From: Paracoccaceae bacterium
GTDB taxonomy: Bacteria; Pseudomonadota; Alphaproteobacteria; Rhodobacterales; Rhodobacteraceae
Assembly (NCBI GenBank): GCA_015487335.1
Contig: WFPZ01000002.1
Coordinates: 1-25,887, forward strand
DNA length: 25,887 bases
Direction: 5' to 3'
This document shows, one piece after another, positions 15,321 through 23,739 of the stretch. The notes beneath the pieces are model-generated. The model was not told the origin of the DNA. It did no database searches and saw only the letters and a list, made by a program, of their open reading frames with translations. Position 1 is the stretch's first letter; each line of letters opens with the position of its first letter. A program made the translations under genes and the position numbers.

Positions 15321-16337
15321 TCAGCCGCCGCAGATCGCCTGCAGGCTGGCCCAGTCCGTCTCGTTCAGCACCGGCCTGCCTTCGGCCGGGTTCAGCTGGT
15401 CGGCCTCGATCAGCGCCAGGGTCGTCTCGCCGGTGATGTCAAGCGCATAGGCATAGGGGCTGGCCGGCACGCCGGCCTCGGCGAAGCGCATCGCCAGGGT
15501 TTCCTGATCCACCGGCGCGGGCTGCGCGACCATCAGCGCCTCGGCGTATCCCTTCAGGGTGGAGTCCGGGATTTCTCCCGTTGTCAGCAGCCGGAAGGAC
15601 GTGACCAGCCCGGCGGTGCGCAGGAGCCTCACCATTGGGTCCTCGTCGCGGGCGCGCTGGTCTTCGGCCAGCACGAAGCCGGCCACCACCGCCGGGTCGT
15701 CGAAATCCTCCACCAGGGCGCGGTTGAGCAGGATGATCCCGCCCGGCAGGTGCTCGGCCTTGGGCATGCCCCCGGAGAGCACCACGATCCGGCCCACCTT
15801 CCCGGGCAGAAGGCGCTCCTGCAGGCGGGCCAGGGCCTGGCGGCCCAGGGCGGTCTCGCATGTCTTTCCCGAGATGCGGCGGACGCTTTCCAGCAGTCTT
15901 TCCCCGATGGCCGCGCGCTTTTGCGGCGGCACCACGGCGGCGGTGTAGTCGATCATGGCGCGCGGCAGCCAGAACACCGCCAGCCCCGCCGCCACGGCCA
16001 CCGCCGCTGCGGTCAGGACATGGCGCAGCCGCCCCGGGTGCGGGCGGCGCCGCTCGATGGCCCGGCGCACCTTCATCAGCGCCTCGATCATCGCCTCGTC
16101 GTCGATCTCCACCATCTCGTCGGCATCGGGGCCGGGGCGAAACAGGGCGGGCGTTTCGCCCGGATTCACCCGCTCGACGGCCGGCAACGACCAGTGCGCC
16201 AGCGCCCGCCCGCGCTGATCGGCGATGACCAGCGTGGCATCCCCGAAAGAAAGGATGACATCGCGCCTCTGCGCCTGAGGCGAGGGATGCCAGATCGCCG
16301 GGCTTTCCAGCCGCTGATACTGTTCGAGTGCCGTCAT
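15321..16337 (-). CDS. Membrane-anchored M48-peptidase-like protein lacking the zinc motif
   Basis: A protein of 338 residues not matched to a named gene. Residues about 20-95 are a soluble N-terminal domain (DVILSFGDATLVIADQRGRALAHWSLPAVERV). One membrane segment (about 107-127) follows. The C-terminal part reads like the core of an M48 (HtpX/Oma1/BepA) peptidase: IVVLSGGMPKAEHLPGGIILLNRALVEDFDDPAVVAGFVLAEDQRARDEDP. Where M48 enzymes have HExxH after the VLA of the helix, this protein has EDQRA (residues 225-229), so neither histidine nor the catalytic glutamate is present. It is therefore probably not a zinc protease; it could be a degenerate binding or chaperone form. The ATG at 16337 is supported by GGAG about 8 nt upstream. 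It lies 129 nt downstream of the acyl-CoA synthetase gene. Confidence 0.7.
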   Translation of the reverse strand: MTALEQYQRLESPAIWHPSPQAQRRDVILSFGDATLVIADQRGRALAHWSLPAVERVNPGETPALFRPGPDADEMVEIDDEAMIEALMKVRRAIERRRPHPGRLRHVLTAAAVAVAAGLAVFWLPRAMIDYTAAVVPPQKRAAIGERLLESVRRISGKTCETALGRQALARLQERLLPGKVGRIVVLSGGMPKAEHLPGGIILLNRALVEDFDDPAVVAGFVLAEDQRARDEDPMVRLLRTAGLVTSFRLLTTGEIPDSTLKGYAEALMVAQPAPVDQETLAMRFAEAGVPASPYAYALDITGETTLALIEADQLNPAEGRPVLNETDWASLQAICGG

Positions 16338-16466
16338 CGGCCCTCTCCGCCCCTGCTCGATTGCCTGTTGTCGGGCGAGGATAGACCAGCGGACAGGCCC
16401 GGACAACAACAGGCTGCCCGCGCCTGCCGTTCGCCCGGGCCCGATGCCCCGCGGCCGCCCCCCGGG

Positions 16467-18092
16467 TTACAGCTCTTTCGCCAGCTTGCGCAGCTCGAAC
16501 TTCTGGATCTTGCCGGTGGAGGTCTTGGGCAGCTCGCGGAACACGACCCGCTTGGGCGTCTTGAAACCGGCCAGATGCTGGCGTGCGAAGGCGATCAGCT
16601 CTTCCTCGGTGGCGCTCATGCCATCCTTGAGCTCGACGAAGGCGCAGGGCACCTCGCCCCATTTCTCGTCCGGCTTGGCCACCACCGCGCACAAGAGCAC
16701 CGCCGGATGCTTCATCAGCGTGCCCTCCACCTCGACGGAAGAGACGTTCTCGCCGCCGGAGATGATGATGTCCTTGGCCCGGTCGGTGATCTTGATGTAG
16801 CCGTCCTCGTGCCGATAGGCGATGTCGCCCGAGTGGAAATACCCCCCGGCAAAGGCCTCTTCGGTGGCCTCGGGGTTTCGGTAATAGCCCTTCATCACGC
16901 AGTTGCCGCGGATCATGATCTCGCCCAGCGTATGGCCATCGCGCGGCACCGGGTTCATCTGCTCGTCCATCACCGTGACGTCCTCCATCATCGGCATGGC
17001 GACCCCGGTGCGCGCCTTGATGGCGTAGCGCTCTTCCTCGGGCAGATCGTCCCACTCCTCGCGCCACAGACATTCGGTGACATGGCCGAAGGTTTCCGTC
17101 AGGCCGTAGACCTGGGTGACGTTGAAGCCCAGCGGCTCGATCGCCTGCAGGATGGCAGCCGGCGGCGGGGCGCCGGCGGTGAACACCTCGACCACGTGGT
17201 CGAACTCGCGCCGCTCTTCCTCGCGGGCGTTGACGATCATGTTCAGCACGATCGGCGCACCGCCGAAATGGGTCACCCCCTCGTCGGCGATGGCGTCGTA
17301 GATCGCCCTGGCGGTGATCTCGCGGCAGCACACCACCGTGCCGCCCAGCGCCGGGATCATCCAGGTGTGGTTCCAGCCGTTGCAGTGAAACAGCGGCACG
17401 ATGGTCAGAAACTTCGGGCGCAGCACCATGCGCCAGGAAATCACCGTGCCCATGGTCATCAGGTAGGCGCCGCGGTGGTGGTAGACCACGCCCTTGGGCC
17501 GCCCGGTGGTGCCCGAGGTGTAGTTCAGGGCCAGGCTTTCCCACTCGTCCTCGGGCATGCGCCAGGCAAATTCCGGATCGCCCCCGGCGATGAAATCCTC
17601 ATACTCCGGGTAACGGCCCGAGGCCGGATGGCCCGCCGCCTCGTCGGCCACCTCGATGATGGCGGGCGGCGGCCCTTCCATCCGCTTGCAGGCGGCCTCG
17701 GCCAGATCGAGAAACTGGCTGTCCACCAGCACCGCCTTCGCGCCGCCATGGCCGAAGATGTAGGCCACCGTATCCACGTCGAGGCGGATATTGATGGTGT
17801 TGAGCACCCCGCCCATCGCCGGCACCCCGAAATGGGCCTCGGCCTGGGGCGGGACATTTGGCATGATCGTGGCCACCACATCGCCCGGTTTCACGCCCAT
17901 GCCCGCCAGCGCCGAGGCCAGCCGCGAGACCCGGGCGTGATACTCCCGGTAAGTGAACCGGCGCGCGCCATAGACCAGCGCCTCGTCCCCGGCAAAGACA
18001 TCCGCCGCCCGCCGCAAATGTGAAAGCGGCGTCAGCGGAACGTAATTCGCGCGGGTTTTCCCCAGACCGGTTTCATCTTCGAGCCAGCCCAT
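16467..18092 (-). CDS. AMP-forming acyl-CoA synthetase
   Basis: Activates a carboxylic acid to its CoA thioester via an acyl-adenylate. The 541-residue ANL-superfamily protein has the P-loop YTSGTTGRPKG (191-201), QVYGLTETFGH, the hinge region FHSGDIAYRHEDGYIKITDRAKDIIISGGENVSS and the C-terminal catalytic lysine Lys528 in KTSTGKIQK. The ATG at 18092 has GGAGG 5 nt upstream, overriding the longer open frame to 18170. The substrate is not readable from sequence: medium-chain or aromatic acids and methylmercaptopropionate (DmdB-like) are all possible in this lineage. It lies near, but not in the same run as, the beta-oxidation genes from 18954, and could supply them with acyl-CoA. Confidence 0.9.
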   Translation of the reverse strand: MGWLEDETGLGKTRANYVPLTPLSHLRRAADVFAGDEALVYGARRFTYREYHARVSRLASALAGMGVKPGDVVATIMPNVPPQAEAHFGVPAMGGVLNTINIRLDVDTVAYIFGHGGAKAVLVDSQFLDLAEAACKRMEGPPPAIIEVADEAAGHPASGRYPEYEDFIAGGDPEFAWRMPEDEWESLALNYTSGTTGRPKGVVYHHRGAYLMTMGTVISWRMVLRPKFLTIVPLFHCNGWNHTWMIPALGGTVVCCREITARAIYDAIADEGVTHFGGAPIVLNMIVNAREEERREFDHVVEVFTAGAPPPAAILQAIEPLGFNVTQVYGLTETFGHVTECLWREEWDDLPEEERYAIKARTGVAMPMMEDVTVMDEQMNPVPRDGHTLGEIMIRGNCVMKGYYRNPEATEEAFAGGYFHSGDIAYRHEDGYIKITDRAKDIIISGGENVSSVEVEGTLMKHPAVLLCAVVAKPDEKWGEVPCAFVELKDGMSATEEELIAFARQHLAGFKTPKRVVFRELPKTSTGKIQKFELRKLAKEL

Positions 18093-18198
18093 TCGTTCCT
18101 CCCCGGATGCGTTTCCTGGCCCGATACTGCTGCGAAGCGGCGCGCTTGAAAAGAGGGCTGGAGTAGTCATTGCGCCGCAACTGCCCTATTGTGCGCCC

Positions 18199-18846
18199 AT
18201 GATCATCTCGCGGGGCCGGCGATACATCTTCGTGCATATCCCGAAAACCGGCGGCACGTCGCTGGCGCAGGCGCTGGAAGCGCGCGCCATGAAGGACGAC
18301 ATCCTGATCGGCGACACGCCCAAGGCCGTGAAGCGCCGCCGCCGCCTGCGCGATCTGAAGCCCTCGGGAAGGCTGTGGAAGCACTCGCGCCTGGCCGACA
18401 TCCTCGGCGTGGTCAGCCCGCGCGAGATGGAGGAGTTCTTCATCCTCACCCTGGTGCGCAACCCCTGGGACAGGCTGGTAAGCTACTACCACTGGCTGCG
18501 CGAACAGGGCTTCGACCACCCGGCGGTGCGGCTGGCCCATGCCCTGCCGTTTTCCGACTTCCTGCGCCACGAGGAAACCCTGCACTCGATCGGCCCGGCC
18601 CATTACGCCAGCTACGTGAGGCTTCCCGACGGGCGCGAGAGGTGCGACCTGTTTGCCCGTATCGAACATTTCGACGAAGACATCGCCCCCTTCGAGGCCC
18701 ATCTGGGCTTCTCGCTTGCACCATTGGAACGCATCAACTGCTCGCCGCGAAAGCGCGACTACCGGCAATACTACTCCGACAGCGACGCCGAATACGTGGC
18801 CCGGCTGTGCGCCCGCGACATCGCCCGCTTCGGCTACGCCTTCTGA
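18199..18846 (+). CDS. Sulfotransferase family 2 protein
   Basis: A PAPS-dependent sulfotransferase of 215 residues (Sulfotransfer_2 type). The 5'-phosphosulfate loop is FVHIPKTGGTSLAQAL (about residues 11-26) and the 3'-phosphate motif is LVRNPWDRLVSYYHWL (about 85-100). The rest is short, with no membrane segment, unlike Golgi homologues. The acceptor is probably a carbohydrate, for example an envelope or exopolysaccharide sugar, but this is inference; no glycosyltransferase or polysaccharide gene is nearby. The start codon at 18199 has no evident Shine-Dalgarno (CTATTGTGCGCCC precedes it), so a leaderless or weakly translated mRNA is possible. It is divergent from the acyl-CoA synthetase and convergent with fadB. 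Confidence 0.85.
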   Translation: MIISRGRRYIFVHIPKTGGTSLAQALEARAMKDDILIGDTPKAVKRRRRLRDLKPSGRLWKHSRLADILGVVSPREMEEFFILTLVRNPWDRLVSYYHWLREQGFDHPAVRLAHALPFSDFLRHEETLHSIGPAHYASYVRLPDGRERCDLFARIEHFDEDIAPFEAHLGFSLAPLERINCSPRKRDYRQYYSDSDAEYVARLCARDIARFGYAF

Positions 18847-18861
18847 ACCCCCGGTGGCGGA

Positions 18862-18889
18862 CGGGCCGCCCCCGGAAAGGAACGGCCCG
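18862..18889. terminator. Hairpin between convergent sulfotransferase and fadB genes
   Basis: CGGGCCG (18862-18868) pairs with CGGCCCG (18883-18889) across a 14-nt loop, 16 nt after the sulfotransferase stop. It adjoins repeat copy D. There is no T-run, so it would be a non-canonical terminator at best; the position between convergent genes fits a shared end. Confidence 0.35.
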
Positions 18890-18892
18890 CCT

Positions 18893-18918
18893 CTTCATCC
18901 TGCCCCAAGATACTTCCG
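18893..18918 (-). repeat. Intergenic repeat copy D
   Basis: Read on the minus strand this is CGGAAGTATCTT followed by GGGGCAGGATGAAG, a diverged copy of the tail found at 9878-9903, 23562-23586 and 23740-23764. It sits in the 107-nt gap between the convergent sulfotransferase and fadB genes. Confidence 0.6.
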
Positions 18919-18953
18919 CACGGCGGGGCGAGGCCCGCGCGGCCCAGGCCCTC

Positions 18954-21164
18954 TCAGGCCGCCTGCGCTTTCGGCCCGTTGCCGTAGCGCCCATAGAAGG
19001 TATCGCCCGCCTCGGCGATTTCGCGCAGCAGGGCGGGGGCGGAGAACCGCGCGCCGTGCTTCTTCTCCAGCTCTTCGCAGATTTCCACCGCCCGGGCCGC
19101 GCCGATCATGTCGAGCCAGGAAAACGGCCCGCCCGACCACGGCGCGAAACCCCAACCGAGGATCGCGCCCACGTCGCCCTCGCGGATGTCCATCAGGACC
19201 CCGTCCTCGAAGGCACGCACCGCTTCCAGCACCTGCGCCATCAGGAGCCGGTGCTGCACCTCGTGCACGTCGGGCTGCTCGGCCATCGGCGGGTATTTCT
19301 CGGCCAGCCCCTTCCACAGCCCGATGCGCTTGCCCTTTTCGTCATAGGCGTAAAATCCCGCCTTCGCCTTGCGGCCCAGACGCCCCTCGTCGGCCATCCA
19401 GAACAGCACCTCGTCCACCGCATCGTCGGGGTAGGCCTCGCCCATCGCCGCCTTGGTGGCCCTGGCGATCTTCACCCCCAGATCGATCGAGGTTTCATCC
19501 ACCAGCTGCAACGGCCCCAGCGGCATGCCCACCAGCTTGGCGCCGTTCTCGATCAGCGCCGGGGTCACGCCCTCCTTCACCATGCGGATGCCCTCGTTGA
19601 TGTAGGGAATGATGCAGCGGTTGGCGAAGAAGAAGCGCGCATCGTTCACCACGATCGGGGTCTTGCGGATCTGGCGCACGTAATCCAGCGCCTTGGCCAC
19701 CGCCCTGTCGCCGGTCTGTTTCCCCTTGATGATCTCCACCAGCAGCATCTTGTCCACCGGCGAGAAGAAGTGGATCCCGATGAACTGATCGGGCCGCTTC
19801 GACGCCTTTGCCAGATCGGTGATCGGCAGGGTCGAGGTGTTGGTGGCGAAGATGCAGTCCTCTCCCACCACCGCATCGACCTGCCTTGTCACCTCCGCCT
19901 TGATGGCCGGATCCTCGAACACCGCCTCGACGATCAGATCGCACCCGGCCAGCGCCTGGTAATCGGTGGTGGGGGTGATGCGCGAGAGCACCTCCTCCTT
20001 CTTCTCGGGCGTCACCTTCTTGCGCTTGATCCCCTTGTCGAGGAGCTCCGCCGCATGGGCCTTGCCTTTCTCGGCGGCCTCCTGGCTGACATCGAGCAGC
20101 ACCACCTCGATTCCGGCATTGGCCGAGACATAGGCGATTCCGGCCCCCATCATGCCCGCGCCCAGCACGCCCATCTTCTTCACCCGCTGGTCGGGAATGT
20201 CGGCCGGGCGCGAGGCGCCCTTCTCCAGCGCCTCCTTGTTGATGAAGAGCGAGCGGATCATCGCCGTGGACGAGGGGTTGAGCAGCACGTTGGTGAACCA
20301 GCGCGCCTCGATCCTCAACGCCACGTCGAAGGGCACCAGCGCGCCCTCGTAGATCGCCGAAAGCATCGCCCTGGCCGCCGGGTAGACGCCCTTGGTCTGG
20401 GCGTTGACCATGGCCGAGGCGCCGACGAAGGTCATGAAGCCGGCCGGGTGGTAGGGCGCGCCGCCGGGATACTTGTAGCCCTTGGCATCCCACGGCTTGA
20501 CCAGATCGGCATCCGAGGCCTGCAACACCCAGGCCCGGGCCTTTTCCAGCAACTCGTCGGGGGCCACCACCTCGTCGATCAGCCCGGCAGCCCTGGCCGC
20601 CTCCGGGTCCACCATCTTGCCCTGCAGCAGGAAGGGCGAGGCGGCCATCGGCCCGATCATCCGCGTCAGCCGCGTGGTGCCGCCGGCGCCAGGGAAGATG
20701 CCCACCCTGATCTCGGGCAGGCCGATCTTGGCCTTGGGGTTGTCGGCGGCAAAGCGGCGATGGCAGGCCAGCGGAATCTCCAGCCCGATGCCCAGCGCCG
20801 TGCCCGGCAGCGCCGCGGCGATCGGCTTGCCGCCCTTGTTCGTCTTGGGGTCCATGCCGGCGCGTTCGATCTTGCGCAGGATGCCATGGATCTTCATCAC
20901 GCCCTCGAACAGGCCCCGGGCCGGATCTTCGCCCGCCTCGTCACGCATCCGGGCGATGATGTTGAGGTCCATCCCCCCCGCGAAACTGTCCTTGCCAGAG
21001 GTGATGACGATGCCCTTCACCGCATCGTCGCCCAGCGCCTCGTCGAGAAGACCTTCGAGCTCGACAAAGCCCTCCTGGCTCATCACGTTCATGGATTTGC
21101 CGGGCACGTCCCAGGTGATGATGGCGACGCCGTCGTCGCCTTTGGTCATTGTGAAATCGGTCAT
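18954..21164 (-). CDS. Bifunctional enoyl-CoA hydratase / 3-hydroxyacyl-CoA dehydrogenase (FadB/FadJ type)
   Basis: Carries out hydration of enoyl-CoA and NAD-dependent oxidation of 3-hydroxyacyl-CoA in beta-oxidation. The protein has 736 residues. The N-terminal hydratase domain (about 1-200) has the oxyanion stretch SFAGGMDLNII and ALGIGLEIPLAC plus GLPEIRVGIFPGAGGTTRL; Glu129 and Glu151 fit the two catalytic glutamates. A Rossmann motif GVLGAGMMGAGIAYVSA (about 332-348) opens the dehydrogenase domain. ATNTSTLPITDL and GIHFFSPVDKMLLVEI hold the catalytic His465. Two C-terminal helical repeats follow. Its ATG at 21164 overlaps the cupin stop by 4 nt (ATGA), so it is translated from the thiolase-cupin-FadB mRNA. 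FadB and FadJ cannot be separated by motifs alone. Confidence 0.94.
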   Translation of the reverse strand: MTDFTMTKGDDGVAIITWDVPGKSMNVMSQEGFVELEGLLDEALGDDAVKGIVITSGKDSFAGGMDLNIIARMRDEAGEDPARGLFEGVMKIHGILRKIERAGMDPKTNKGGKPIAAALPGTALGIGLEIPLACHRRFAADNPKAKIGLPEIRVGIFPGAGGTTRLTRMIGPMAASPFLLQGKMVDPEAARAAGLIDEVVAPDELLEKARAWVLQASDADLVKPWDAKGYKYPGGAPYHPAGFMTFVGASAMVNAQTKGVYPAARAMLSAIYEGALVPFDVALRIEARWFTNVLLNPSSTAMIRSLFINKEALEKGASRPADIPDQRVKKMGVLGAGMMGAGIAYVSANAGIEVVLLDVSQEAAEKGKAHAAELLDKGIKRKKVTPEKKEEVLSRITPTTDYQALAGCDLIVEAVFEDPAIKAEVTRQVDAVVGEDCIFATNTSTLPITDLAKASKRPDQFIGIHFFSPVDKMLLVEIIKGKQTGDRAVAKALDYVRQIRKTPIVVNDARFFFANRCIIPYINEGIRMVKEGVTPALIENGAKLVGMPLGPLQLVDETSIDLGVKIARATKAAMGEAYPDDAVDEVLFWMADEGRLGRKAKAGFYAYDEKGKRIGLWKGLAEKYPPMAEQPDVHEVQHRLLMAQVLEAVRAFEDGVLMDIREGDVGAILGWGFAPWSGGPFSWLDMIGAARAVEICEELEKKHGARFSAPALLREIAEAGDTFYGRYGNGPKAQAA

Positions 21165-21649
21165 TGTTCCGTCTCTCCGATCTGGTCAGCCGTCAGCGGG
21201 CTGCCGTCCTTGCGTGTGAACCTGGTGCCATTGCCGTCGATGGTCACCATCATGTCGATGTCGCTGTAATGGGCGGTTTCGGTCTCGGTGCGCGTGCCGA
21301 CCACCAGAAAGGCGGCCGGCGCGTCGGTGTCGTTTCTCAGATGATGGCCGTTGGCCTCACCGGCCGGGAAGGCGGCGCAATCGCCGGGCTCCATCCGGTG
21401 CTCTCCGGCATCATCGATCAGGGTGCAGACGCCTTCGGTCACCATCACGAACTCGTCCTGCTTCTCGTGCCAGTGGCGCAGAGACGACAGGGCGCCCGGC
21501 TCCAGCCGCACCAGATTGACGCCGAACTGCGTCAGACCGCCGGCATCGCCGAGCCGCTGGCTGGAACGGCCCCGGACCGCCTCTGCCAGCCTGCCCGGAT
21601 AGTTCGAGCCGGTGCGGCGCGGGATCTGCCCAAGCTCAAGCTTCGCCAT
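21161..21649 (-). CDS. Cupin-domain protein embedded between fadA and fadB
   Basis: A protein of 162 residues with one cupin barrel, resembling the uncharacterised COG3837 group. The first cupin motif is LEPGALSSLRHWHEKQDEFVMVTEG, with His59, His61 and Glu66 as likely metal ligands. The second is GDCAAFPAGEANGHHLRN, with His102 or His103. A C-terminal tail VGTRTETETAHYSDIDMMV...RFTRKDGSPLT is also typical of that group. The start at 21649 is the ATG sharing a nucleotide with the thiolase stop (TGATG); the longer frame to 21697 runs into thiolase codons. The stop overlaps the fadB ATG by 4 nt. This coupling suggests co-production with the beta-oxidation enzymes, but no reaction can be assigned. 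Confidence 0.85.
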   Translation of the reverse strand: MAKLELGQIPRRTGSNYPGRLAEAVRGRSSQRLGDAGGLTQFGVNLVRLEPGALSSLRHWHEKQDEFVMVTEGVCTLIDDAGEHRMEPGDCAAFPAGEANGHHLRNDTDAPAAFLVVGTRTETETAHYSDIDMMVTIDGNGTRFTRKDGSPLTADQIGETEQ

Positions 21650-22860
21650 CACACCCTCTCGATGATGGTGGCAGCCCCCATGCCCGAGGCGATGCACAGC
21701 GTGGCCAGCCCCACCTCCTTGTCCGAGCGCTCCAGCTCGTCAAGCAGCGTGCCGATGATGATCGCCCCGGTCGCCCCCAGCGGGTGCCCCATGGCGATCG
21801 AGCCGCCATTGACGTTGACGATCTCCGGATCCACGTCGAAGGCTTGGCAGAAACGCAGGACCACCGCCGCGAAGGCCTCGTTGACCTCGAACAGGTCGAT
21901 GTCGGAGATGTTCATGCCGCTTTCGGCCAGGATCTTCTGCGTCACCGGCACCGGGCCGGTCAGCATGATGGTGGGGTCGGTGCCGATCTTGGCGGTGGCG
22001 CGGATGCGGGCGCGCGGCTTGAGGCCGTATTTCTCGCCGAAGGCCTTCGAGCCCACCAGCACGCCGGCGGCGCCATCCACGATGCCCGAGGAGTTGCCGG
22101 CGTGGTGCACGTGCTCGATCTTCTCCAGATGCGGATATTTCAGGATCGCCACCTGGTCGAAGCCGGGCATCACCTCGCCCATTTCCTTGAACGAGGGCTT
22201 GAGCGCGCCCAGCGACTGCATGTCGGTCTCGGGGCGCATGTGCTCGTCATGCTCCAGGATCGGCAGGCCGTTGACATCGCGCACCGTGATGATCGACCTG
22301 GCAAACCTCCCCTCGTCCCAGGCCTTCTTGGCCCGGCGCTGGCTTTCCACCGCCAGGGCATCCACCTGATCGCGGCTGAAGCCGTATTCGGTGGCGATCA
22401 GGTCGGCGGAAATGCCCTGGGGCACGAAATAGACCTTCATCGCCAGCGAGGGATCCACCGCGATGGCCGCCCCGTCGCTGCCCATGGGCACCCGGCCCAT
22501 CATCTCGACACCGCCGGCGATATAGGCCTCGCCCGCCCCGCCGCGCACCTGGTTGGCGGCAAGGTTGACCGCCTCCATCCCCGAGGCACAGAAACGGTTG
22601 ATGGAAAGCCCGGGGATCGATTCGTCGAGGTCGGAGGCCAGCACCGCCGAACGCGCCAGACACCCGCCCTGCTCGCCCACCTGGGTGACATTGCCCCAGA
22701 TCACGTCCTCCACGGCATGGCCGTCGAGATGGTTGCGCTCCTTGAGGGCATTGAGCACCTGGGCGGAAAGGCGCAGCGAGGTGACCTCCTGCAGCGCCCC
22801 GTCCTTGCGACCCTTGCCGCGTGGGGTGCGCACGGCATCGTAGATATAGGCTTCGGTCAT
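21649..22860 (-). CDS. Acetyl-CoA C-acyltransferase (thiolase, FadA type)
   Basis: Thiolytic cleavage of 3-ketoacyl-CoA to acetyl-CoA and a shortened acyl-CoA. The 403-residue product has the acyl-accepting Cys91 in SINRFCASGMEAVNLAANQV, the NEAFAAV stretch, His359 in GGSIAMGHPLGATGA, and Cys389 in LCIASGMGAATIIERV. All catalytic residues are present. The next gene but one is the FadB-type protein, so a degradative thiolase is favoured over a biosynthetic PhaA type. AAGGAGG lies 7 nt before the ATG at 22860, the strongest ribosome binding site in this operon. It begins 14 nt after the glutathione S-transferase-like gene and shares a nucleotide with the cupin start. Confidence 0.93.
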   Translation of the reverse strand: MTEAYIYDAVRTPRGKGRKDGALQEVTSLRLSAQVLNALKERNHLDGHAVEDVIWGNVTQVGEQGGCLARSAVLASDLDESIPGLSINRFCASGMEAVNLAANQVRGGAGEAYIAGGVEMMGRVPMGSDGAAIAVDPSLAMKVYFVPQGISADLIATEYGFSRDQVDALAVESQRRAKKAWDEGRFARSIITVRDVNGLPILEHDEHMRPETDMQSLGALKPSFKEMGEVMPGFDQVAILKYPHLEKIEHVHHAGNSSGIVDGAAGVLVGSKAFGEKYGLKPRARIRATAKIGTDPTIMLTGPVPVTQKILAESGMNISDIDLFEVNEAFAAVVLRFCQAFDVDPEIVNVNGGSIAMGHPLGATGAIIIGTLLDELERSDKEVGLATLCIASGMGAATIIERV

Positions 22861-22874
22861 TTCTCGTTCCTCCT

Positions 22875-23510
22875 TCAGGCCCGGTCGGCGGGCGAGCCGG
22901 GCATCAGATCATAGGGGTGCTTCCAGCCCGGCGTTTCGCTGATGCGGGTCAGCCAGGCGTCGATGTTGGGCCACTCGGCACGGTCGAAGCCGAAGGGTTC
23001 GGGATAGTAGAGGTAGCCGCAGCAGGCCAGATCGGCGAGGGTGAGGCGGCCGCCGACGAGGTAGTCCTTGCCGGTCAGGGCGCGCTCCAGCGTGGCCAGG
23101 GCGGCCTGCACCCGGCCGTTGAGCCACCTGATCGCCTGTTGGGGGCGCTTCTCCTCGGGCAGGAAATTCATCATGAAGCGCAGGGAGCCGGCCTGGCCGG
23201 ACATCTTGTGATTGTCCCAGAACATCCAGCGCAGGATCTCGCGGCGTTCGTCGGCGCTCTGGCCGCCCAGTTTGCCCGACTTGGAGCTGACGTAATCCTG
23301 GATCACGCCGGACTGGCTGAGCCTGAGCCTGCCGTCGATCATCACCGGCACCTCGCCCATCTCGTTGAGTTCGAGAAACTCGGGGGTGCGGGTCTCGCCG
23401 TTGAAGAAATCGACGAAGACCGGCTCCCACTCGAGGCCGGAAAGCTCCAGCGTGATCGCCGCCTTGTAGGCATTGCCGCTTTCACCGAAACAGTAGAGCC
23501 TGATCGTCAT
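22875..23510 (-). CDS. Glutathione S-transferase family protein
   Basis: A protein of 211 residues with a thioredoxin-fold N-terminal domain (MTIRLYCFGESGNAYKAAITLELSGLEWEPVFVDF...NEMGEVPVMIDGRLRLSQSGVIQDYV). The cis-proline (EVPVM) and the glutathione gamma-glutamyl-binding QSGVI are visible. The helical C-terminal domain includes KDYLVGGRLTLADLACCGYLYY, with the conserved N-capping-box Asp. Ser11 in the ESGNAYKA loop is the likely catalytic residue position. It lies 14 nt upstream of thiolase, so it belongs to the beta-oxidation operon, where it might act on a CoA-derived or reactive aldehyde/enone intermediate; that is speculation. The ATG at 23510 matches the domain start; the frame upstream runs through repeat copy B and is not coding. 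Confidence 0.9.
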   Translation of the reverse strand: MTIRLYCFGESGNAYKAAITLELSGLEWEPVFVDFFNGETRTPEFLELNEMGEVPVMIDGRLRLSQSGVIQDYVSSKSGKLGGQSADERREILRWMFWDNHKMSGQAGSLRFMMNFLPEEKRPQQAIRWLNGRVQAALATLERALTGKDYLVGGRLTLADLACCGYLYYPEPFGFDRAEWPNIDAWLTRISETPGWKHPYDLMPGSPADRA

Positions 23511-23534
23511 CCTTCGTCTCCCTGGCTGACCGCG

Positions 23535-23586
23535 GCGGGGGCTTCGCGCCCCCGCACCCCCGCGGAGTATTTTCGGCAAGATGAAG
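23535..23586 (+). repeat. Intergenic repeat copy B with hairpin
   Basis: A perfect 8-bp hairpin (GCGGGGGC 23535-23542, loop TTCGC, GCCCCCGC 23548-23555) is followed by GGAGTATTTTC then GGCAAGATGAAG (tail 23562-23586). The arrangement matches copy A. It lies upstream of the GST gene within the 303-nt gap 23511-23813. The rest of that gap holds no credible gene: only this copy, inverted copy C and about 150 nt of unremarkable sequence between them. Confidence 0.72.
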
Positions 23587-23739
23587 CAGGGGCATCCGCT
23601 TCTTTGCGATTTGTTAAGCCTGCCGCGCGATCATCCCCATCGCGCAACAGGCTGGAGAGCCGATGGGCGTGCAAGGTGAAGCCCCGCTCCGCCGGCCTCG
23701 GCGTCCGGGCAGCACGGCGGGGCGGGGCGGACGCGCCCC

